A DNA stretch of 38,314 bases from Tissierellia bacterium (GTDB lineage: Bacteria; Bacillota; Clostridia; Tissierellales; Tepidimicrobiaceae), in contig JAAYRD010000103.1 of the NCBI GenBank assembly GCA_012518955.1, forward strand, positions 1 to 38,314, in the 5' to 3' direction. The position numbers and the translations under genes are program-made. Positions 31,214 through 38,314 of the stretch are shown one piece after another. The notes beneath the pieces are model-generated. The model was not told where the DNA came from. It worked only from the letters and a program-made list of their open reading frames with translations, and made no database searches. The first letter of the stretch is position 1, and each line of letters opens with the position of its first letter.

Positions 31214-32191
31214 TTAAAGTAAAAATATATTTTCCTTTTTGCACTCTTTAGCTATAGCCTCAGTCCAAACAGAAGCTTGAACTTCACCAATATGTCTTTT
31301 TTCTAAAAAAAACATGCATATCCTTGATTGTCCAATACCCCCTCCTATAGTAAGAGGTAATTTATTCTCCAACAACATCTTATGGTAAGGTAATTTCATT
31401 CTCTCCTCTTCTTTTGCTTCCTTTAATTGCCTTTCTAGAGCCTTCTTATCTACTCTAATACCCATACTCGATAGCTCTAAAGCCTCTTTTAATACTGGAT
31501 TCCAAAATAATATATCTCCATTTAATTCCCAATCATCATAATCAGGAGATCTTCCATCATGGGGTTTTCCAGATTTTAATTTACCACCAATTTTCATCAA
31601 GAAAACTGCCTTATACTCTTTACAAATTAAATGTTCTCTTTCTTCTGGTTTATGATTTGGATACATATCTTCTAGTTCTTGGGTTGTAATAAACTTTATT
31701 TTATCTGGTAATTTATATTTAAGAAAAGGATATTTGGTATTTATCTTTTTTTCAGTTCCCTTAAACACCTCATAAATGGTCTCTACAACATTTTTTAAAT
31801 ACTTTTCGTTCCTATCTTCCTTTAGTATTATCTTTTCCCAATCCCACTGATCTACATATATGGAGTGGGTAGGATCTAAAATTTCATCAGGCCTAATAGC
31901 ATCCATATCTGCATAAATGCCTTCTCCTGCCTTAAAGTCATACCATTTTAATGCCATCCTCTTCCACTTTGCCAATGACTGGACTATTTCAATCCTTTTG
32001 CCATATTTAGTCATATTAAATGATACTGGTTTTTCTACACCACTTAAATTATCGTTTAGTCCAGTTTCCGGTTTTACGAATAGAGGAGCTGACACCCTAA
32101 TTAAATTCAGTTTATCAGCCAAGCCTCTTTCAAAATAATCCTTAATAATTTTTATGGCTATTTGAGTTTCCTTAATATTTTGTCTTAACAT
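31214..32191 (-). CDS. asnA: aspartate--ammonia ligase
   Basis: IRVSAPLFVKPETGLNDNLSGVEKPVSF; GGGIGQSRICMFFLEKRHIGEVQASVW. Confidence 0.97.
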   Translation of the reverse strand: MLRQNIKETQIAIKIIKDYFERGLADKLNLIRVSAPLFVKPETGLNDNLSGVEKPVSFNMTKYGKRIEIVQSLAKWKRMALKWYDFKAGEGIYADMDAIRPDEILDPTHSIYVDQWDWEKIILKEDRNEKYLKNVVETIYEVFKGTEKKINTKYPFLKYKLPDKIKFITTQELEDMYPNHKPEEREHLICKEYKAVFLMKIGGKLKSGKPHDGRSPDYDDWELNGDILFWNPVLKEALELSSMGIRVDKKALERQLKEAKEEERMKLPYHKMLLENKLPLTIGGGIGQSRICMFFLEKRHIGEVQASVWTEAIAKECKKENIFLL

Positions 32192-32210
32192 TTTTTCCCT
32201 CCTTAAAATA

Positions 32211-32470
32211 AAAAAACCTTCATCCTAAAAGGACGAAAGGTAAACTTCCGTGGTACCACCTTAATTAGCATACAAAGGGCTCACTTGAACCAGTACAGAA
32301 TATAATTCGATACTGTATAGCTTGTAACGGGCTATAACCGTCTAAGCCTACTTTTTATTTAAGTATAAATTTCGGTTAGATGCTCAAGGATGTTCTTCAT
32401 CAATAACTCCGTATCAGGCTCCCACCTTTCCCCGACTCTCTCTAACTTTGTTATTGATTACTCTTCCCTT
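32211..32470 (-). promoter_or_regulatory. T-box leader of asnA, specifier AAC (Asn)
   Basis: minus strand AAGGTGGTACCACGG T-box motif, GAAGAACATCCTTGAGC specifier region, terminator AAACCTTCATCC/GGACGAAAGG-type hairpin. Confidence 0.92.
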
Positions 32471-32537
32471 CTCAGCTAGTATATTTATTATATTGATATA
32501 TAAGTTTATTATAATTTAAATGATTTGTCAATGTTTT

Positions 32538-32759
32538 TTACTTTTCCTTATCTATTAAGGATTTAAATAAATTATTAATATATTGGTTTCTTTCTTTGGT
32601 TTCTTTTTCATCTACTACAAAACTACCATCAATATATTCAACTACGTCTCCTTCTTTAACATTTTTAGGAAACAATTCCTTGTCAAATATCAATATACCC
32701 TCTTTACCTACCTCTAATAAAACTTTATTCCCCTCAAACCTATCAATTATTCCTCTCAT
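32538..32759 (-). CDS. DUF3006 family protein
   Basis: MRGIIDRFEGNKVLLEVGKEGILIFDKELFPKNVKEGDVV; start after AGGGGG. Confidence 0.85.
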   Translation of the reverse strand: MRGIIDRFEGNKVLLEVGKEGILIFDKELFPKNVKEGDVVEYIDGSFVVDEKETKERNQYINNLFKSLIDKEK

Positions 32760-32770
32760 GAATTTTCCCC

Positions 32771-33802
32771 CTATTCTATACATACCTTGTGAGGCCTATA
32801 CTTGTTATTTTTAGCCTCTTCTATAGATTTAAATATAATTTGATTTTCCTTATTTGGTAGGGAGTTACAGTTATTTCTATGAAATACTTGAGTGTTCTTA
32901 TTCCCTATATATTGAGCCTTAACTCTATTTTCCAAAGTAGAACTTTCAGAAAAAGTTAATTCCTTTCCATCAGAAATCAAAACAATATCTCCCAATTGAT
33001 CAGTTCTCTTTATTTGAGTGCCTATTTTATTAAGTCTATTTAAAGTTTCCTTATGGGGATGACCATAAGAGTTGCCCTTCCCAACACTTATTATTGAATA
33101 ATCTGGATCTACCCTATCTAAAAATTCCTTTATAGAGGAAGTGCTACCACCATGATGCCCAATTCTGAGTATATCAGATTTTAAATCATAACCCTTGTCA
33201 ATCATGTCCTTTTCAGAATCTTTTTCTGCATCACCTGCAATGATTATAGAATTATCCATATATTCTATTTTAGTCACAATTGAAAAATCATTGATGATAG
33301 AGTAATCATCCCTGTTTGGAGCTAATATACTATATTTTAATTTACCTTCATCCATAATTATATCTTTGCCTTTGCCTAAAGTAATTTTTAAGTCCTTCTT
33401 TTTAATCTCCATTAACAACTCCTCAAATATAAGGGTATTAGATGTTTTATCTGGCATATAGACTTTATCAATATCAAAGTTTTTTATTACTTTAGGCAAT
33501 CCTCCTATATGATCCTCGTGGGGATGAGTTCCAATTAAATAATCTATCTTTTTTATACCTAAATCATTGAGGTAATTTACTACTTTATCTCCTGCTTTTC
33601 TAGTTCCTGCATCTATTAGTGATGTCTTTCCATTTGGAAATTGAATAAAAGTACTATCACCCTGATCTACATCTATAAAATGAACTCTAAGTTTGTTGGT
33701 ATAATCTTTCGGGATATATGATATTTGATAATCACACCCTGCTAAAATAGTACTAAATATTAAAACTATTAGTATCAATAAATAAACTTTATGTCTTTTC
33801 AT
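32771..33802 (-). CDS. secreted/lipoprotein MBL-fold hydrolase, ComEC C-terminal-like, with C-terminal Cys-rich extension
   Basis: lipobox LAGC; DVDQGDSTFIQFPNGKTSLIDAG; THPHEDHIGG; GHPHKETL. Confidence 0.9.
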   Translation of the reverse strand: MKRHKVYLLILIVLIFSTILAGCDYQISYIPKDYTNKLRVHFIDVDQGDSTFIQFPNGKTSLIDAGTRKAGDKVVNYLNDLGIKKIDYLIGTHPHEDHIGGLPKVIKNFDIDKVYMPDKTSNTLIFEELLMEIKKKDLKITLGKGKDIIMDEGKLKYSILAPNRDDYSIINDFSIVTKIEYMDNSIIIAGDAEKDSEKDMIDKGYDLKSDILRIGHHGGSTSSIKEFLDRVDPDYSIISVGKGNSYGHPHKETLNRLNKIGTQIKRTDQLGDIVLISDGKELTFSESSTLENRVKAQYIGNKNTQVFHRNNCNSLPNKENQIIFKSIEEAKNNKYRPHKVCIE

Positions 33803-33849
33803 GAATTACTCTCCCTTATGGTGTTCTATTCTATTTTCAAATGATATTT

Positions 33850-34968
33850 TTATCTGTTATAATTAAACTCTATTGTAACTATACCTTGTTCATCATTTAT
33901 TCTGTATCTATAATCTTTTATATCAATTAACTGAATTTTATCGTTTACTATTACATTTATAGTATTAGGAATATTATATATTTCTTCATCAAAACCTAAT
34001 ACCTTTATTTGGAATACTTTATTCTTGTTTAATAATGATTTTTCAATTCTATTATAAAAGTCATTATAACTATTTACTACAAGTCCATTATAGTAATAAT
34101 AGTTATGTTTATCTGAATTACATTGTGGATAATCTGCCCTATTCCAGCTATGAGTTTTTTCTATATCTTCATCTTTTAGATTGAAATAGTCATAACTCAA
34201 AACATCAGAACCATCCGCTGTTACTGGATCATCCCAAGTAGCATCTATATGATAATAATACCCATCAATTTTTATAATATTCCACGCATGATTGTCATAT
34301 TTGGTTTTTCCAATTACAACTATACACTCAATATCAACCGCATCTAATAAATATTTCATTGTCTTTGCATACCCACCGCATAATGCAACACCTTCATTTA
34401 ACACTCCATATACTGAATGGGATTCATCTGGAACCTCCTCATCATTCAAATATCTTCTATCGTATTTGGTAATATCGATTATATAATCATGAATAGTTTT
34501 TACCTTTTCATAATCTGACATATCCGATCTAATATTATGAAGAATTATTTCATCTCTTTTTTTCCTAATTGCCTCCTGATGAAGCTTTATGTCTTCTATC
34601 GGCTTACTGTATTCAAAACTCAATAATCCTTTCCTGTATCTACCACCCTTATAATACATGATCTCAGGATTGGACATTAGTACTTGTTCAATAGTATCAA
34701 ATAAAAAACTCCCATCATCATTTATTAACTTATTATCGATTATAATCGAATCCTTCCCTTCCAATAGACCTTTTTCTATTGTTTGAAATAAATCTTCTTC
34801 ATCCTGTATTTTTTCAGTTGAGAATTGATCTTCTACTTTTATTATACTACTCACTAGTTCATTCATGGGATCTGGCTCTTTAAATCGATATATATGATTT
34901 ATACCAAGCCATAATATGCTTATTGTTATAATACTAAATATCAATATCTTTATTAATCTCTTCAGCAT
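33850..34968 (-). CDS. transglutaminase-like domain protein, membrane-anchored
   Basis: N-terminal TM; GVALCGGYAKTMKYLLDAV, DNHAWNIIKIDGYYYHIDATWDDP catalytic C-H-D. Confidence 0.88.
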   Translation of the reverse strand: MLKRLIKILIFSIITISILWLGINHIYRFKEPDPMNELVSSIIKVEDQFSTEKIQDEEDLFQTIEKGLLEGKDSIIIDNKLINDDGSFLFDTIEQVLMSNPEIMYYKGGRYRKGLLSFEYSKPIEDIKLHQEAIRKKRDEIILHNIRSDMSDYEKVKTIHDYIIDITKYDRRYLNDEEVPDESHSVYGVLNEGVALCGGYAKTMKYLLDAVDIECIVVIGKTKYDNHAWNIIKIDGYYYHIDATWDDPVTADGSDVLSYDYFNLKDEDIEKTHSWNRADYPQCNSDKHNYYYYNGLVVNSYNDFYNRIEKSLLNKNKVFQIKVLGFDEEIYNIPNTINVIVNDKIQLIDIKDYRYRINDEQGIVTIEFNYNR

Positions 34969-34994
34969 TATTAAAATCCTCCCAATTTCATAAA

Positions 34995-35024
34995 AAACCT
35001 TCTTATCGAAGGATAAGAAGGTTT
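34995..35024 (-). terminator. hairpin terminator between Zn-PLC-like and transglutaminase genes
   Basis: aaaccttcttatc/gataagaaggttt. Confidence 0.8.
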
Positions 35025-35670
35025 AGAATTCAAAAGCAAAATCTTTATGAGTTTCTTCATTATATGCATTTACAGTATCAATAATAAAATAACATATCTT
35101 TAAGTTTAGAGATAATGCAAAGTCTAGATCATGTTTGTATCCAGTCTTCAATGAATATTCATCTATTACACTTTCAATATATCTTTTAATAATTGATCTA
35201 AGCTTTATAACTCGTTCCTGAAAAATATCCATATCATCTACAGTTATAATGTTTTTTTTAAAATCATGGTAAGGAGAATATTCATTCAATTTAGATTCAT
35301 AATTTATATGCTTAATCATATTGTTACTTGTAAAAGTCCATCTTTCTGCATGAGGCAAACAAACATAATCACTTAAATAATGAGAAATAATTCCAATTTT
35401 CTTACTTAATATTTTTATAGCTATAGGATCTATATCGGGATTAATTTCTACATATCTACTTATAAATATTAATCTAGTTATTTCTTTTATAATATAATTT
35501 AAGCTTTCCTCTTTATAGTGTCTACGTAGCCTATACTGTGGTAATATATCGGGAGCTATAGACCCCCATAAAAGTTTATTTTCATCTAGCTTTAACCCAT
35601 ATATATCATAAATATTTTCATGAATATTTTTGGCAATTATCTTATGAGTATCTGCAAAAATTTTAAACAC
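35023..35670 (-). CDS. zinc-dependent phospholipase C family-like protein
   Basis: WGSIAPDILPQYRLRRHYKEE; IISHYLSDYVCLPHAERW His/Asp pattern. Confidence 0.75.
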   Translation of the reverse strand: MFKIFADTHKIIAKNIHENIYDIYGLKLDENKLLWGSIAPDILPQYRLRRHYKEESLNYIIKEITRLIFISRYVEINPDIDPIAIKILSKKIGIISHYLSDYVCLPHAERWTFTSNNMIKHINYESKLNEYSPYHDFKKNIITVDDMDIFQERVIKLRSIIKRYIESVIDEYSLKTGYKHDLDFALSLNLKICYFIIDTVNAYNEETHKDFAFEF

Positions 35671-35751
35671 ATCCTTTGCATAAATTTTGCAATTCTACTT
35701 GATGTTATAACAAATGAAGTAAAAAGTCAATGCAAAAAATATCCATCTAGT

Positions 35752-36285
35752 TTAATCACCCAACTCATCATCTAATAGCTCCTTATATAATAAATAATTA
35801 TCCTTACTGAATAATACAAATATAATCTCCTCTATATCATTTTCATTATTGATGAAATCCATTACTCCTCTAATAGCAACTCGACCGGCTTTATTCTTTG
35901 GGTAACCATATACTCCTGTGGATATAGAAGGAAAAGCCACAGTTTTTAATTTATATTCTTTAGCCAATTTTAATGAATTATAATATGCATTATATAATAA
36001 TTGCTCTTCATTTTTTGTCCCATCATCATATATAGGCCCTACTGTATGAATTACATATTTGCTAGGCATATTGCCGGCAGTAGTTATTCTAGCCTCACCT
36101 GTAGGACAGCCTCCTATTTTCTTACACTGTTCAAGTATAGTAGGTCCTCCTGCCCTATGAATAGCTCCATCTACTCCTCCACCACCTAAAAGAGTATTAT
36201 TGGCAGCATTAACTATAGCATCTGCCTTTATTTTTGTAATATCACCTTCTACTATTGAGATTTTAACTCCTCTATACTTATACAT
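35752..36285 (-). CDS. macrodomain protein (O-acetyl-ADP-ribose deacetylase-like)
   Basis: GDITKIKADAIVNAANNTLLGGGGVDGAIHRAGG; AFPSISTGVYGYP. Confidence 0.94.
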   Translation of the reverse strand: MYKYRGVKISIVEGDITKIKADAIVNAANNTLLGGGGVDGAIHRAGGPTILEQCKKIGGCPTGEARITTAGNMPSKYVIHTVGPIYDDGTKNEEQLLYNAYYNSLKLAKEYKLKTVAFPSISTGVYGYPKNKAGRVAIRGVMDFINNENDIEEIIFVLFSKDNYLLYKELLDDELGD

Positions 36286-36455
36286 ATTTTATCACTCCTA
36301 TTTTTGTTCTACTTGTTAAATTCTATATAAAATTTAATAATCCTTTATTACTCCATATTATTAATAATAATATATTTGGGCATATATAACCTATACCCAT
36401 TTTATTATAACCGTATGATTTTCACAATCTTCATAATAGCATAGGAGGTATTTAT

Positions 36456-37142
36456 TTGAAATATTCAAATATTGTTGAAGGAACTTTTGTCAATAGACCC
36501 AATCGTTTTATTGCAAACGTAATAATTGACGAAAAACCAGAGAAAGTTCATGTCAGAAACACTGGAAGATGCAAGGAGATACTCAAGGAAGGCACCAAAG
36601 TTTATTTACAGAAATCTAATAATCCTAATAGAAAAACTAAATATTCATTAATATCTGCATACAAAGGTAATTCTCTTATTAATATTGACTCTCAAGTTCC
36701 TAACGAAGTAATATACACCAGCATACTCTCAAACAAAGTTGCTGAAATAAAAGATGTTGATTTGCTAAAAAGAGAAGTCACCTATGGAAATTCAAGATTT
36801 GATCTATATTATGAAAAAAGCAACAGTAAAGGTTTTATAGAGATAAAAGGAGTTACTTTAGAAACAGAAGGTATATCCATGTTTCCAGATGCACCCACTG
36901 AAAGAGGTACTAAGCATGTCCTGGAAATGATACAATCCCTAGAGGAAGGATATGAAAGCTATATATTCTTTCTAATTCAAATGGCAGATGTACATTCTTT
37001 TAAACCTAACAAAATTATGGATGATAAATTTTCAACCGCCTTACTAAAAGCAAAAAATGCAGGTGTGCATATATTGGCCTATAACTCCATTGTTACAAAA
37101 GACCAGATATACTTAAACGAAAAAATAAAAGTTTTAATTTAA
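36456..37142 (+). CDS. sfsA: DNA/RNA nuclease SfsA
   Basis: FVNRPNRFIANVIIDEKPEKVHVRNTGRCKEIL; FPDAPTERGTKHVLEM; TTG start after AGGAGG. Confidence 0.96.
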   Translation: MKYSNIVEGTFVNRPNRFIANVIIDEKPEKVHVRNTGRCKEILKEGTKVYLQKSNNPNRKTKYSLISAYKGNSLINIDSQVPNEVIYTSILSNKVAEIKDVDLLKREVTYGNSRFDLYYEKSNSKGFIEIKGVTLETEGISMFPDAPTERGTKHVLEMIQSLEEGYESYIFFLIQMADVHSFKPNKIMDDKFSTALLKAKNAGVHILAYNSIVTKDQIYLNEKIKVLI

Positions 37143-37215
37143 ACAGTTAAGCATAATAGATCTTATATCTTCGATATTAAAATCTCTAAATCATATAAGC
37201 ATTATATACCTTATT

Positions 37216-37265
37216 AATAGAATTGAGATTGACTGGGAGCATTCCCAGTCAATCTCAATTCTATT
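37216..37265. terminator. long perfect inverted repeat, probable bidirectional terminator between sfsA and holin-like gene
   Basis: 23-bp perfect arms aatagaattgagattgactggga/tcccagtcaatctcaattctatt, 4-nt loop. Confidence 0.75.
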
Positions 37266-37557
37266 GTCTCCTTATTTTCATAGCCATTGGATCCTTAACA
37301 ACCTCGTAACCACCCATTGCAGCTATTGTGACCAATACCGAGTTAATAACCGTAAGTATTATTCCTTCTAATCCATTTGTGTTTCTTGCAAATACAAATG
37401 TCAATATCAATGCAATGATAAAAGCATATAACCTAACATAGCTATCACCTAATTGTTTTTTTATAATCCATTTTGTAAATTGAACTATAAGAGATGTGAC
37501 CCCTACCAAGCCTACAAATGTAGTCAATGTTTCCGCAGACATTAGATCATTATACAT
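37261..37557 (-). CDS. small holin-like membrane protein (98 aa)
   Basis: two to three TM helices; start MYNDLMSAETLTTFVG after AAGGGAGG. Confidence 0.65.
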   Translation of the reverse strand: MYNDLMSAETLTTFVGLVGVTSLIVQFTKWIIKKQLGDSYVRLYAFIIALILTFVFARNTNGLEGIILTVINSVLVTIAAMGGYEVVKDPMAMKIRRQ

Positions 37558-37655
37558 AAGATTCCTCCCTTCAACCCATGCAATATCCAATATGCCTTTT
37601 ACCTGTCAATTCTATTATATTCATAGCACTACATAATGTATTCCATATAATTAAA

Positions 37656-37688
37656 AATAGACTAGAACATTTCAATTCTAGTCTATTT
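37656..37688 (-). terminator. terminator of the tRNA cluster
   Basis: aatagactagaa/ttctagtctatt immediately 3' of tRNA-Arg. Confidence 0.85.
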
Positions 37689-37690
37689 AT

Positions 37691-37767
37691 TGGTGTACCT
37701 ACAGGGACTCGAACCCCGAACCTCCTGATTCGTAGTCAGGCACTCTATCCAGTTGAGCTATAGGTAC
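37691..37767 (-). tRNA. tRNA-Arg(ACG)
   Basis: cloverleaf; anticodon loop CTACGAA; encoded CCA. Confidence 0.97.
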
Positions 37768-37775
37768 ATATATTA

Positions 37776-37849
<74 letters not shown>

Positions 37850-37906
37850 AAATATAGATTAGCACCCTTCGAGTACTACCGAACTAGCCCCTACGGAGTA
37901 TATTAA

Positions 37907-37980
37907 TGGAGCGGGTGAAGGGAATCGAACCCTCGCAACCAGCTTGGAAGGCTGGGGCTCTACCACTGAGCTACACCCGC
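37907..37980 (-). tRNA. tRNA-Gly(TCC)
   Basis: cloverleaf; anticodon loop CTTCCAA; encoded CCA. Confidence 0.97.
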
Positions 37981-38011
37981 ATAGTTACTAAATTATGTTA
38001 AACATTACTCA

Positions 38012-38051
38012 ATTATAACACTCAGAAACTGTAGTTTCTGAGTGTTATAAT
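38012..38051. repeat. 19-bp perfect inverted repeat between two tRNA-Gly genes
   Basis: attataacactcagaaact-gt-agtttctgagtgttataat. Confidence 0.9.
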
Positions 38052-38058
38052 GAAAAAA

Positions 38059-38133
38059 TGGAGCGGAAAACGGGATTCGAACCCGCGACCCTCGCCTTGG
38101 CAAGGCGATGCTCTACCACTGAGCCATTTCCGC
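38059..38133 (-). tRNA. tRNA-Gly(GCC)
   Basis: cloverleaf; anticodon loop TTGCCAA; encoded CCA. Confidence 0.97.
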
Positions 38134-38161
38134 ATAACAATCGATCTATGAAATTTTTATA

Positions 38162-38248
38162 TGGTGGAGGAAACTGGATTTGAACCAGTGAAGGCTTAGC
38201 CAACGGATTTACAGTCCGTCCCCTTTAGCCAGACTCGGGCACTCCTCC
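38162..38248 (-). tRNA. tRNA-Tyr(GTA)
   Basis: class II tRNA with variable arm; anticodon loop CTGTAAA; encoded CCA. Confidence 0.97.
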
Positions 38249-38291
38249 AAGTTATTTTGTATTCTTCGCTCACTCTCAGAATGAGAACTTA

Positions 38292-38314
38292 TGGAGCTGG
38301 TGAGAGGACTTGAA
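38292..38314 (-). tRNA. partial tRNA (3' end), likely tRNA-Thr
   Basis: minus strand TTCAAGTCCTCTCACCAGCTCCA: T-arm and acceptor; truncated by window end. Confidence 0.75.

Noticed and set aside
35680-35751. Short repeats (tttgcataaattttgcaa and tgcaaaaaa) upstream of the Zn-PLC-like gene
   Set aside because: Too short and AT-rich to distinguish from background; no array structure.
37578-37763. Plus-strand ORF ending ...GVPTGTRTPNLLIRSQALYPVEL
   Set aside because: This is the familiar spurious translation of the antisense of a tRNA gene (here tRNA-Arg).

Overview
AT-rich Firmicutes (Clostridia/Tissierellia-like, spore-forming) chromosomal window, almost entirely minus-strand and mostly conserved housekeeping genes. 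In order: lipoprotein; small Cys-rich hydrophobic protein; spoIVA-gpsA-plsY-der-DUF512; glyA with divergent thrE-type exporter genes; CsoR-like regulator, RseC-like protein and tcdA; T-box/aspS; MBL hydrolase, dtd, relA, recJ, lapA, secF, secD; SCIFF radical-SAM maturase plus its Cys-rich peptide; TIGR04086-like membrane protein, yajC, tgt, queA, DUF2905, ruvB, ruvA, ruvC; BofC-like; orphan protein; MltG-N-like; T-box/asnA; DUF3006 + MBL nuclease-like; transglutaminase-like; Zn-PLC-like; macrodomain; sfsA; holin-like protein; tRNA cluster. I recovered three small ORFs missing from the ORF track: the 46-aa SCIFF peptide (TTG start), a 41-aa Cys-rich hydrophobic peptide (GTG start) and a 53-aa HTH-like protein whose Shine-Dalgarno lies in a hairpin. 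No CRISPR, IS element or clear novel defence system was seen. The most interesting items are the ribosomally synthesised SCIFF peptide/maturase pair embedded in the yajC-secDF run, the occluded RBS of the HTH-like gene, and several hairpins in compact intergenic regions.
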